Source of the DNA: Echria macrotheca
Taxonomy: Eukaryota; Ascomycota; Sordariomycetes; Sordariales; Schizotheciaceae
Assembly (NCBI GenBank): GCA_030411725.1
Contig: MU839835.1
Coordinates: 806,001 to 870,000, forward strand
Length of the DNA stretch: 64,000 nt
Direction: 5' to 3'
The notes beneath the pieces are model-generated. The model was given only the letters and a program-made list of their open reading frames with translations. It was not told the DNA's origin and searched no databases. Both the position numbers and the translations under genes were made by a program. Positions 24,794 through 36,432 of this stretch are shown here, in pieces (the stretch's first letter is position 1; each line of letters starts with the position of its first letter).

Positions 24794-27700
24794 TCATGCC
24801 TCGTAATCAAAGCAATACTCCTCGGCCAGCGCAAAATCCACACCTCCATCTTCAAGCTCTACCCTTGTCTCCAAGCTCAAGCTCGAAATATCGAGATCTA
24901 GAGCCGTATTACGGGTGTGCCTGTCTTCCAGCCCCTCGGCCTCCCTTACCGGCCTCAGTGGTCTAAATTGACCGCGTATCCCTGCCGGGAACATCTTTCG
25001 GTCCTCTAATTGTATAGCAGGCCAGTCCGCTACCAGCGGCTGCTCGGGGTCTCTATTAAGATGAGCTTCTGGCAAATACAGCCCCGTTTCGGCGTAGCGC
25101 GGCCCCTGGACCACGCCTATGGTAGGGTCTGGGTGCCGCTGAAGCTGCTGGGACACAAGATACGCTCGTGCTCTTGAGTGGCCGGTCTCAACCTCCAGTG
25201 GCCGCCCCTGCGCATCGAAATCCGGCGGCGGCGGTTCCTCGTGGTGAATAATCGGGATCGGCTCTCGGATCCGCTTAACGCCCATCCCACCCGGGAGAGT
25301 AAGTGTTCTGTAAGGTGCGGGTTTCACTCCCTCTTCGTCCAGAGAGAGTAGAAATATACGCCCGCTTGCATCGCCAATCAAAAGTTTTGTTCGGTCCGGC
25401 GAAAACATGCCGCATGAGACCTGTGCGGGGACCTCGAGCAACGTTCGGACTAGTGGCTTCTCGACTGACCGGACATTCCATACCTTCACGACGCCGTCTG
25501 AAGATCCGGTATAGAATCGATCCATGGTAGTACCCCAGGCCGTAAACTTGACGCCAACATCCTCTCGCTCCCTGTCTCCGCTAAACAACTCTTCGATACA
25601 ATCCCCGTGTCGGAGAACATGGATAGGCTTGTCGCCCAGCGCGGTATCCCAGACGTAAATATTGCCATCAGTACAGCCAGCAGTGATGTAGCAGTACGTG
25701 AAGCTGTTGGGCCTGGTTCCATGTTAGCAGGAATATTCATAGACGAATCAATAAACGTACATGATGGTCAGCTCGTTGATGTCCGAAGCTGAACAATCCA
25801 GTGTTTGAACCGGAGTGAACGCCTTGCCCCCGTACTCCTGATGATCCGACGGCCGGAAGATGCGAATCTGTGTTCGGACCCGGGGCCTATCCTCCGGTTC
25901 TAATCCCAAAGGCGACGTGGCGGCGATGAAGGAGTGCTGGGTCGGATGCCAGAGCACCTCGAATACGTTCTGCGTCGTCGCCGAGGTCAATCTCCACCTC
26001 TCGCCGGTCAATCCATCCCACAGACACAATTCCCCGGTCTTAAGTCGGTCCTCGGGAATGTGGGAGTCATCCCCGGTCCGGCTTCTCGGCGAGTACCCAA
26101 CGAGGAGCAAATGTTGGACACCTTCGGCCACTCCCCACTGCATCGTCGCGGGGAAATATGCCCATTTCTCGGTCGAGACGGTATTGCCTTCAGCGTCAGT
26201 AACGCGAGAACAAGAGAACGTCCGGTACGGGCTGCCACTCGGGTCGTCGTCATTAATCATGTAAATTCGAACAGCATCCGTAGCAACGTCGGAAGCCGTA
26301 GCCACCATTCCTGACTTGTGTCTTGAAGCAGCCACAAAGTTCACATTGCCGCCGTGCTTCCATTCTCCAATGGCCCGCATCGACGGCCCCGGGCCTACGT
26401 CCCAAATCTTGACAGTTCTGTCAAAGCCGGAAGTAAACGCCCTGCGATGGGCGGCATCATAAACAGACGCGACAACCGACGAATAGAGCCATGGGTCTTG
26501 CGATTGTCGCATAGCCTCGGTCCCGTTCTCGCCGTGGTCGACGATAGGACGTACGATCCGGTGGTCAGGGAATGCCCTAACGGTGCCTTGACTGCACGAC
26601 CCAAGAACCAAGTTCCCAGGCTTGTTGTACTGCTGATTATGCGCATCTGAGTGCTCCGTCATTCCGCATATGAAGGCGTCGTCAGACACCCAGGTGATGG
26701 TGATAATATCGCCGGCGCAATCCGTCCACTCGGCTCGTAGGGCGAGGTCGTCCTCGCGACAAACTTTGAACTCGTTGGAGAAGTTCACCAACCGTCGCAT
26801 CGCACGGTGGCTGCGAACGCCCGACACCTCCCGCCTAAAGAGGAGCGAGTCTATTCGGCTGCTTCTGGCAACTTCGGCTGTGTTGCCGTCGTCTTTCTCA
26901 AGGGTCAAAACGAGGGGCTCCTCGGCGGTATGTTTAAGAGAAAGGTCGCGGAACACATTGGTGATATCTGCCCGAGTCCGCTTCGGCAGAATATTGTGGT
27001 TCTGGATGAAGTCCAAGATGTCCTGGTGCAGTCCGACATTCCTCCTCAAAAGGCTGCCCAATTCGCTCTTGACGTGCTTTTTCTTCTTGGATTTCAAGTC
27101 AAGCACCTCTCGAATAGCCTTCCTAAGCCGGCAGAGTTCGTCATGGGTGAAGTCCACGTGGTACACTACCGGAAGCGTGGAGTTGATATCGGTAGAGCTG
27201 AAAACCTTGTGATTTCCGCCTGCTACGAGAGCTCTTCGCTGAGCGGTTATATATGGGTGCCGGCTGGAGCGGAACCACAACGACGTGGGTGCGGTGACAG
27301 GAGCGACATGCTTGGCAGGCCCCGAAATCCTTACAGGTTGCTGTGTTGGTGTTTGTATGTTCGGTTTTGGCTCGTTTTTCGGGGCTTGGGGTTGAGGAAC
27401 AGCTACCCCTTTGCCGTGTTGTGGCGCCGAAGGACGGAGCGACGGGAGCTTCTCATCGTCACTGTCATCGATGAGGATTGGCGAGAACGCGTCTCCTACA
27501 CCGTTGGTTGATACTTCTTGCAACCGCGTCGGCTTAGCGGGGAGCGGACGTGGGATCGGAGGGGGTGGAATGGGCGAAGTGGAATGTCGCGGGATATATG
27601 GCTTCTTCGCGGCTTCGACGCGGGGAACGGATGATGGCGGGAGCCTGGGAACAGGAACTGGCGTCTCGGGAGGACGGGGCCCAGTTTGGTACTCCTGGAA

Positions 27701-28227
27701 AAGAAAAACGTTAGACACACGGAATACATGGCCGGCAACATCGAAGACGCATACGGAAAGTTGGGCAAGTGTTCGGCTGTAGGAAACAGCGAGCGACGCG
27801 AGGCGTCGTTCGAAGTCGGCGCTGATTGTGCCGTTGCCGCGTCTGTATTCTTGGGCGAAGCCAGTCGGGTCACTGGTGAGGAACAATACGGTCTAGGATG
27901 ACGGTGTAAGGCACAATAGAGCTAAGGGCATCATGATGGAGGGGAGAAGAGGCCGGGAGCTATACGTACCAACTCGCCGATGATGTCCGTGTTGACAGTT
28001 TTCGGTAGCTGCGCTATCGCTCGATCCACATGTGGGAAAACTTGGTGCTTCGCGCACTCGAGGAATACATTAGGGTCCTGCCAGTTATCGAGCCGGCGTC
28101 TCTTCGCTGGCGGCTCCGGCCCCCTCGAACTCTCCGCGCTGGCAACAGCGTGGGTTAGCAAAATGGTTGAGATTTGACTGGCACGGAAGGCCGCCGACGG
28201 GGACGCCGCTAGAGTTGTTGAACTCAT
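24794..28227 (-). CDS. large WD40-repeat protein, possibly Raf1/DIM-9-like
   Basis: Four exons, 28227-27970, 27892-27755, 27694-25761 and 25712-24794, encode 1082 aa. An N-terminal helical region with a PPAKRRR basic patch is followed by a Pro-rich linker (residues about 140-240). A conserved-looking block then ends in KSKKKKHVKSELGSLLRRNV. The C-terminal half is a WD40 propeller, with repeats ending FTSGFDRTVKIWDV, AGCTDGNIYVWDT and YTGSSDGVVKVWNV. Architecture and the tail (EPPPPDFDAQGRPLE) recall fungal Rik1-associated factor 1 (DIM-9 in Neurospora), part of the CUL4 ligase that recruits H3K9 methylation; this is recognition from memory, not proof. The 60-nt second intron is in frame and stop-free, so its retention would add 20 residues. 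Exon 4 could also begin 9 nt later. The start is the first ATG in frame; an earlier noncoding or short exon is possible. Confidence 0.72.
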
Positions 28228-29217
28228 GGGACCAACGCGTAGAAGCACATGAGGAGAGTGACAGGAAGAGCGTGTAACAAAAAATAGAAAAGTACATTAA
28301 AGTCAATAGACAAAAAGCAATGATTAACGCGTCGGGAGGGCAACATACCTGGCGTCCATCTTTACGCGGCGTTTGGGTGCAGGGAAGCGTGGCTGGTAAA
28401 TTCCTGGTAGCCAAGGGGATTATTAAGATTTCCAGTAGGTTACTACTCTGGAAAAAAGACTAAGCTACATAGGTGCTTCTTAATGAGAAAATATAAGCTA
28501 GTAATTGCTAAAATATTTTTTTTTTAAAAAATCTACTTATTATTTTAAAGTATTTATCAATAGTTACTTAATTACTAATCTTAAAGTTTTACTGTATCGC
28601 GTACTATTGTGTTTACTACAATTTCGCGGCGCTTCATTCCCTGACAAGTTTGGTACGTTAGATCTCCATTTGTTCGTTATTTTTACTGACTTTTGAACGA
28701 GAAACAGCGACGTCGGATCGCTGTGCTGCCTGCGTGTGTTTTGATGTTGAAATCCAGTTCGCAAATGATTGATGTTATTAGGAAGCCAACATAAAGTACC
28801 AAACCTGCATCCAAGTAATGGCATGTTCTACCATATATTCTTCCACTATAAAAAAGCTACATTTCATTCTAAACAGCTACATTGCAATGTATAGGAACGT
28901 AGGTTTTCGTTTGATTTTCGTTCTCAGCCCATTGCTTGCGTGTCGGGCTCCTAACGTTACTGTTGGTGCTGCGGGCAGATGGCGGCGACGCAGCGCTGTC
29001 GCTAGTTACTTCACGAAGCTCGGATCATCTCGGCATCTGACAGGTCATTAGGGTGCCTCGGCAAGTTCCGCACATCTGTCATTGCAAGACGGCCAGTCAG
29101 TTTCCATAAAAAGAACCTCCGAATGATTGTAAATTCACTGTGTATATCCAATATTCTTAATGCTACCTACACCGTCTGATACTGAAAATATAGCAATTCC
29201 GCCACCCATATGTAGTC
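28228..29217. other. WD40 gene promoter, AT-rich tract and acyl-CoA synthetase 3' flank
   Basis: A gap between two minus-strand genes. About 28430-28625 is strongly AT-rich, with a run of T and A near 28516-28535 and many TA steps. The rest is unremarkable. No gene is seen. Confidence 0.55.
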
Positions 29218-31400
29218 TTACAACTTCGGCTTGCTGGTCTCCTGTGCCGCAATCTCCTCGTACATCCGGTCAATCTCCTTCCTGAACGCCTTAGCGGTCT
29301 GGGGCCGCTTAAGCTTGAGACTAAAACCCATATGTCAGTACTAATAAGTAACACTACTGGGCCGCTGGGAATAAAAACTTACGTCGGTGTCAGGAGCTCA
29401 TTCTCGATGGTAAACGGGTCAAGATCCAGATAGCAATTCTTGACCATCTCGAACTTGTTGAACTTGTGGCTCTTGCCGATCTGGTCAAGGAGCTTGAGGA
29501 ATGCTCCCTTTACCCGCGGGTCGCTGGCCGCAGCCTTGAGCTCTGACCTGTCGGTAGTCGAGACGGGCTTCTTGAGGACCTTGCTGGCGAATGGTGCAAA
29601 GTGCAAGGGGTCAACGCCGAACACGGCCACCAACGTCGATTCCTTGGGGTCACCGTGCACGAACGCGGTCGCGACAATGTTGGTGCTGCCCATATACACG
29701 TTCTCGATGCGCTCAGGCGAGATGTACTCGCCCTGCGCCAGTTTAAGAACGTTCTTCTTGCGGTCGATGATCTTAAAGCGGCCCATGCTGTCCACCTCGA
29801 CGATGTCGCCCGTGTGGAACCAGCCGTCCGCCTCCATCGTCTTAGCCGTCTCCTCGGGGTTTTTGAAGTACTCCTTGAAGATGACGGGGCCGCGCATGAG
29901 CAGCTCTCCGCGCGGGTTCGGCTTGTCCTCAACAGTATACTCGTAGTCGGGCACCGACTCGATGCAGAGCTCAACCGAGGGGCATGGCCCTCCGATGTTG
30001 CCGGTTGTGAAGTCATTCTTCATCTGGACTGTGCCGACTGCGTACGTCTCGGTCATGCCAAATCCTTGCACAAAGTTGTTTCCAAACGCCGCCCGCAGGA
30101 AGGTGTGGACATCAGGGTCGAGCTGGGCACTGCCACTGCACATGGTTCGAGCGCGGTCGAGACCAACCCCCTTGAGAACCTTGGGCGTCCAAATCCTGTC
30201 ATACAGCAGATGCGTGTTGTAGGCCTTTCCACCACCCAGCTGCATGTTCGCTTTCTTCGTATCAATCACGCGCCTCGAGAGAGCGCCCTTGAAGCCGTCC
30301 GACTCGATCGTGGCCGCTTGGATTGCCGAGTTGAAACGGTTGAAGAGGCGGGGCACCGAAAACAGACCGGTCGGCCGCAGGATCTGCATATCTTCGACAA
30401 GCCCCGTGATATCACCATGGAAGTATCCAATGCGCGCTCCGGCCGAAAGTGCCAGTTGATCGGCCATACGACCGTAGATATGCGCAAGAGGCAGGTAGGA
30501 AATGTGCGTATCACCAGGTCGGACGCTATCGGCAGAACGGGCAGCGGAAATACCGGCGACGGCATTGGCGTGCGTGATCAACACACCCTTCGGGTCGCCA
30601 GTGGTGCCAGAGGTGTAGTTGATGGTCACGATATCATCGCGCTTAGGGGGTCGCATGGGACGCCCGGATCGGGCACCCAGCGCCTCCACGTCGGCCAGAG
30701 AGAAGATCTGGAGCCCGAGGGGCGCCGCGCTCGCATTGAGAAGGGCCTGTTTAGAGGTTCCTGCAGGCTCGCCGGCGTCGAGGGGATCCAAAGAGATGAT
30801 AAGCTTCAGGGTGGGCACGCGCGGAGCCAGCTTCAAGACGGTAGGGATGTGATTGACCGAGCAGACAACGCAGCTCAGAGCGCCGTGATTCATGATATAC
30901 TCTGAAGTCTCGGGTCCGAGGGTTTCGTAGAGCGAGACGGGCCACAGGGACTGCGACAGGAGCGCGAGCTCCGTGATCTGCCACTCGGGCCGGTTCTGCG
31001 ACCACAGACCTACTCCATACTTGTCATCCGTGACGCCGACCCGCTTGTGCAGCTCGACGATGCCGGCACCGAGGTTCTTCCTTCGCTCGGCGACCTGGCT
31101 GTACGTAATCCACGTGTATTTGGGCTCGAACGTCTTGGTGCTGGGATTCCAAGGCCGCCACCCCAGACACTGGCTGTTGGGCACATGGGCGACAGAAGCC
31201 TCGAAGAGATCGTGGACCGTCTGGTGCGCCGGGTCGTAGGTCTCGAGCAGAGGGCCGTTGAGGAAGCGCCAGTGACGGTAAATCGGGGTCCGGTTCGGTC
31301 GTTCGGTGCCGGGAATAGGAAGCGCGTACGGGGAGCCAGCCGGCGGCGGCTCCGCGATGGTCTTGATGTAGGCCTCGGTTTCGCGCCTCGTGGGAGCCAT
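29218..31400 (-). CDS. long-chain acyl-CoA synthetase, probably peroxisomal
   Basis: Activates fatty acids to acyl-CoA with ATP. Two exons, 31400-29383 and 29320-29218, encode 706 aa. The AMP-binding motif YTSGTTGDPKG lies at about residues 262-272, and the fatty-acyl-CoA synthetase signature DGWFHTGDIVEVDSMGRFK at about 522-540, followed by IDRKKNVLKLAQGEYISPE. Without the 56-nt intron the protein would lose its last 34 residues; spliced, the tail reads ELLTPTLKLKRP and ends TSKPKL. PKL fits the loose PTS1 consensus, so peroxisomal import, as for yeast Faa2, is inferred. The start MAPTRRETEAY lies two bases after a TTCTGTAG that could be the acceptor of a 5' UTR intron. Confidence 0.93.
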
Positions 31401-33872
31401 GGCTACAGAAATTGAACGTGTCAGGAGGGCGATTCGCAAGGTGAAGAAGTCGCGAAGGCTTACCTGCGAGAATGCGCAACGGTTTTGCAGTGGCTGATTA
31501 CTAGTATCAACGGGCGACAGAAGTCCGAGGTGAAGATTGCGAGAAGCCGAAGGTCCCAGCACCGATCACAACCGAACAAAGGGAGAGAAAATACGTCACG
31601 GCAATGAACGGCGCAACGAGGAGTATCGCCAGAAGGTTTTGAAAGAAGGCCGGAGGATAACGAATCCCCTTTTCCGACTCGGCAGCATGTGTTCTCCCTC
31701 GACCGCCGAATGCGACAAGGGACGGAGCTAGCCAAGTCGGGTCACCCTGGCCTCCCAAGTGCCACGGCAAGTTGCGCCCACCCCAACACGTCCTCGATCC
31801 TCGCCCAACCAGCGCAAACATTTTGCGATGCCGCTGATCGGATTCGCTCCCGGATCCATGGCATCGCCGGTCGGGCTTTCCCGTTCATACCGGCCGTCTT
31901 CATTGTACAATACATCCGGATATTCCAGAACCCAAGGAGGCGAGTGGCAATCTCCAGGTCGGCCGAAAGTACCTCGCTAGAGTTGCCTCGGCTCATAGGA
32001 CTCCTCGGTGGGGATAGCGGATGTTTGGCCGTTCTCAGCTGGCCCATTGGCGGTTGTTAATTCTCCAAGGCTGATAGGTGTCAGACTCCAAGCATCCAAC
32101 TTGGAAATTCCTCCATGGCGAGGGGCGGAGAATACCCAAGCCATTTCATGTCGTCACATGCTCCATGCACGACCCGTCTGCTAAAAGCGGTTTGAGGGTG
32201 TGTTGACGAACGAGCGTCATTGTCATATGCGGGGTGCTGCTGCCGTTGTGGGGTAGGTCGAGTATAAATGTCGACTATTTGGTTCGAATCTGCGCTTGCA
32301 GCCACAGGAGATGGTGACTCTCTGGGTGAAAGGTGTCAAGGCAAGCTGACTGTACCTTATTTTTGTGATCAGCAGCGAACAGCGGCACAGGAGACAGGCA
32401 AACTGCAGTCCAGGGGCGAGAACAACCTCGAGGTGGGCCACCAGGTTACCAGACCTGCCAGATACCACGCGAAAGGCGGACCGGCGATCGGGTCCTTATG
32501 GCTGCTATAACGGCGGCCATCGTCCCGACCTTCGAAGCCCGTGGACTGGCGAACTGGCTGCTGCGGAAACCATCTCCCCGTGTGCCCGTCTCCTGACAGC
32601 CGTGCGGAGTGGAGAAGCATTTGTTTGCAGACGCCGGTTTCTGCCCGGAAGCCCGAAACAGAACATCGAAACGAGATCCAGTGGCCTGAATCGAGGGAGG
32701 GCAGAGGTCGCGAAAGCGAGCCTCGGTCGACCTCGGCTGGAGCTGTCGCCTCTTGACTAAAATCGGCGGCTGCTCCAAATCGCTTCCCCACGATTCAGAA
32801 GCCCGCCGGCCCCGCCTTCAGGAGAAGAATGGCTTGGCGTGCACGGGCCAGTCACTTCCAGACGGACGGTCTCAGACCCCCGCCAAGAGAATCGTCGATC
32901 TCCACCAAAGTCTCAACACTGTTCCAAATACCAAGCGGATTCGAGAAGCCGGACACTCGTCGCCCCAGACTCTGCCAGTTCGTTTGCCGCCTGCCAGTGC
33001 AGCCGGAGTGCAGCCGGGAGGAGTTTGTTGGAAATAGAACATTGCCGTTTCGAACATGGGCCGTATCCCCACAACTTTCTCTTTACACGATGCAAGTCCC
33101 GGGGCCTCTTCGACATGTCAAATTCTCGATCGTCGCAGACCCGAGGTGAGGATAGGGGGACGACACTCAACAACTGCCCTGGCAGGGTGCACAGGTTGCA
33201 TCGCGGACCATCATGGCGTTCTTCCTCCCCGTCGATGTTTTAAGTTCGCCCACAAGATGTCGATGGCTGTCCACACCAAAGTGGAATCCTGGCCGTGAAA
33301 TCTCACAAGGCTGATGGTTTGGCCCAGTCGGGATTTAGGTGATTATAGTTAATACCCAAGACTGCCGGCAGGGCATGCCGAGAGAAACGGGAGTGGAATT
33401 GAGGCTGACGGGTACTTCCCGCGTGAGAGGCGGCATGTTGCTGGTGGTGCATGGAAATACCCACGCTGCTGGTTTCAGGAGGGCTTCACAATCCCACGCC
33501 CCGGCCGCCCATCCCAGCGCGCCTGAGTGCTTCATCTTGATGATCTCGGTGCGGCGACAAATCAGGGATTGGCTGTCGGAAGCATGACGGATCTTCCCTT
33601 GGGCATCTCGCTTTTTCCTCATCTTTTACCCACGCGCTGTCTCGTTCTGTTCTTTTCCTCTCCTTTGGTTCCCATCCCGGGCTGCACTCCCGCAGTTGAT
33701 CTGTTCGACCTACTCTGTTCTCAGTCTCTCCTTCAATATCCTCTTCCTCGAGCGCACCAGCTGCAGCTCTTTTTGGTTCAGATTATATCTCCTTTTCCTT
33801 AATCCTTGGCCAACGGCAACTCCTTTTCGTTATCGAGAGACTCGTCGACAGCAACAGAGAGCACCCGTCAAC
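31401..33872. promoter_or_regulatory. divergent promoter region, acyl-CoA synthetase / MARVEL gene
   Basis: A 2.5-kb interval from which both neighbours are transcribed outward. A CT-rich block at about 33600-33800 precedes the MARVEL gene and resembles a fungal core promoter and leader. GGTTCGAATC near 32280 resembles a tRNA B box but no cloverleaf can be formed. No gene is seen. Confidence 0.55.
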
Positions 33873-34489
33873 ATGTTTCTATCCAAATTCAAGGTTCCCC
33901 GCGAAGCCGTGAGAGGCATCCAGGGGTTCTTTTCTCTTGCGGTCCTGATCCTGTCAGCCTATGGTATGCCTTCACTGGGATGAGCCCTGGGGAGGAAGAC
34001 AGGATGGCTGACCAAGTTCACAGTGGCCAACTGGTACAATACCGATACGTTGACGTCGTCGCCTTCCCAAATCAACGTCCTGCTCGCGGCGGCCGCTATC
34101 TCCATCGTCTCCATCATCCACTTGGAAGTGACCTCGAAGTTCTTCCCACGGCGTAAGCGGTTGTTCACAAAGGGGAAGGGGAAGAAGGCCAGCACAGCTA
34201 ACCTCCGAGAGTAGTGGCCAGCCCGTTCGTGTCGATCGCTGTCGAGTTTATCAACCTGGTTTTCTGGTTTGGTAGCTCCATCTCGCTCGCCGTCTTCCTC
34301 AGCCGTCTGCTCTTTTGCCGCGGCAGCGTGTGCGCCGCCGCCCAGGCCGACGCCGTCTTTGCGTTCGTCAACCTGCTCGCCTGGCTCGGCACATTTGTGC
34401 CCCTGACCCTCGACCTGTTCAAGGGCGGTCTGCGCAAGCCCACCGGACCGAGCATGTCCGGTGGTGCCGGGATGAAGGAGGTCGCATGA
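33873..34489 (+). CDS. MARVEL-domain membrane protein (Nce102-like)
   Basis: Three exons, 33873-33963, 34024-34152 and 34215-34489, encode 164 aa. Four hydrophobic segments are visible: GIQGFFSLAVLILSAYG, INVLLAAAAISIVSIIHLEV, FVSIAVEFINLVFWFGSSIS and AVFAFVNLLAWLGTFVPLTL. This is the size and layout of fungal MARVEL proteins, which organise plasma-membrane domains such as eisosomes or take part in export; the specific role here is unknown. Exon 3 could start three bases earlier at an overlapping acceptor (GAGTAG), adding one residue. A long CT-rich leader precedes the ATG. Confidence 0.82.
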
Positions 34490-36432
34490 ACAGCCGGCCA
34501 GCCTCGGGGATTGGGGGTTCCGCAACAGCTAGCCCGAAAGGACTACCGACCTTCGCTCGAGGTGGTTGAGTTGAAGAGAACGGCGGCGTGGGACCGTCGC
34601 GCGTTGGAGCGTGTCTGACCAGTCGGGATGGCCGACGGGTAATTCCGTCGGTGAAAGTGGTGATGGATAATGAGGATTGTTGTGGGTGGTGGGATTTTTT
34701 CCTCTCCTCGTAACTCCTGCCTGGTCTGGATGACCAGCTGGACTGTGTCTTCTTGGTTCTGGGTTGTTTGTTTGGGAGCGGGTCGCCGGGAATGTCGGTG
34801 ACCAGGTACATATTTATTTTGGGAGATGGCTGTGATGAGGCGTTGTGTTTATATACCTTGCGAATTGAGTACATACGCGCAGAGATGGTACGAGTCCGGA
34901 TTCAAGCCTGGGTTCTGCTCCATAGGTCTTGTCCAGTCGGTCTACCCCCTGGTCCGGGAAGAATGCCGCCTCTGAACTCTTGCTTAGGAGTTGGGCCGTC
35001 TTCGTCTGGGTTCTGGTAACTCCACTGTAAGCACACTCGAATAACCATTAGGTGACTTCAAATATCCGGTGCAACTGAGGGGTTGAAGGCTACCTTATGG
35101 AACATGGACGACCAAACATTTGGTGGGGGAGGGGCAATTCGATAACACTGAGCAGCTTACCGGAGTAAATTCCGCAATATTCCTCCTAGAAACCTATCAA
35201 TATCTCCTACTGCGGAATGCCAAATCTGTGTACCACACAGCTATGCTCGCGATGGGCACCAAATCGGTACTCGGAACAAACAACAACCAATACAGGGATG
35301 CGAACTTTGAGCCGCAAGTCTCGATGCTGACACCACATGTTCAACAACCCACCATCCCCAGACACACCTCTTCCGTCAATGGGACCTATGCAAAGGCCGG
35401 GGGGAGTCTACCGAGCAAGGTAGACCCGGTGTGTATGTACCGAGCTCTTCCGGCCCTTCCATCTCACAGGCACACATGGTCTCAAGACGAACGAGCTGGG
35501 TCGCAATGGTATCTCCTTTCCAGAAACCACCGATCATGCATATATATATCCAAGGTCCATATATAGCAATATACTTCTCTGCTCCTCTTATGTAAACGGC
35601 CATGTAAGTTCCACCAGGGGCGTGTGTAACGCAACCAATCCCCAAGCTCTGGGACCGCAGCCGGCGTCGTTTAACTGGATTCTAGTACCTAGGAGGGATG
35701 TTGGGGTCACCATAGATCAATACCTTCGCCTCAGACCCCGCTCCCTCCGATGACCGCACCGCACCTCAGGTACTTGTCTACCCAGAAGTCTCCGACGCCT
35801 TGCATATGCCGCAGCACGAACGAATCGCAACGGTCCCGGTTCAACTCAGGCTGTGGGAGAGAAAGATATAGCTAGGACGAGTAAACATGGCGGGGGGCTG
35901 GCCGGCCGGCAGGGTGTATGTGTCTTGTCTCCCACCAATTCCGAACCTCACTCCAACCAAAAAAAATCAAAAGCGGCAGAAACGCAACCAAGAACCCGCG
36001 CAAAACTGCATCCGATCTGAGAAAGTGACAATCCTGCCCTCGTCTGGACAAGTAGATAAGTCGGACAAGACCAAGCCCCGCGCCATGAGTCGATGGCGCG
36101 ATGGCGTGCTTGGAGCTTCACCCCACTCCTCTTTCCCAATGCAGCAAATACCTGAACGTGTGCCCGTGGTGGGCGAAACATCATGCATCTCGCAGGCCCA
36201 AAGAGCTCTTCCCGTAATGAAAATTCGCAATAGTCCAGCCCGTCCATCGGAATACAAAGGTGTGGGACGACCCCAACTCTCTAGGGAAGAGAAAAAGAGA
36301 AACGCGGACCCCTCATCACACTTCCCCTTCCTCCCCCCTTTTGCTCTGCTCTCCCGTACGACCTCAAGAGCTCCAGTAGCTACATACCTCAAGTTTGAAA
36401 TTCCGTGATATACAGACAGCCAGAACATCACC
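34490..36432. other. MARVEL gene 3' flank and sulfhydrylase promoter
   Basis: A 1.9-kb gap between two plus-strand genes. It contains an AT-rich inverted repeat near 35544-35568 and, closer to the next gene, an 8-bp inverted repeat at 36079-36100 listed separately. No plausible gene is seen. Confidence 0.55.
36079..36100. promoter_or_regulatory. inverted repeat upstream of O-acetylhomoserine sulfhydrylase
   Basis: CGCGCCAT and ATGGCGCG are perfect 8-bp arms around GAGTCG, 333 bp before the start codon. The centre ATGAGTCGAT contains TGAGTCG, one base from the Gcn4/CPC-1 site TGAGTCA. Binding by an amino-acid-control regulator is a guess. Confidence 0.35.

Noticed and set aside
29601..30905. 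434-codon open frame opposite the acyl-CoA synthetase
   Set aside because: Antisense shadow of a conserved coding exon, with Arg/Val/His-rich random composition.
32270..32300. tRNA-like B box (GGTTCGAATC)
   Set aside because: No T-stem pairing, A box or acceptor stem can be drawn around it.
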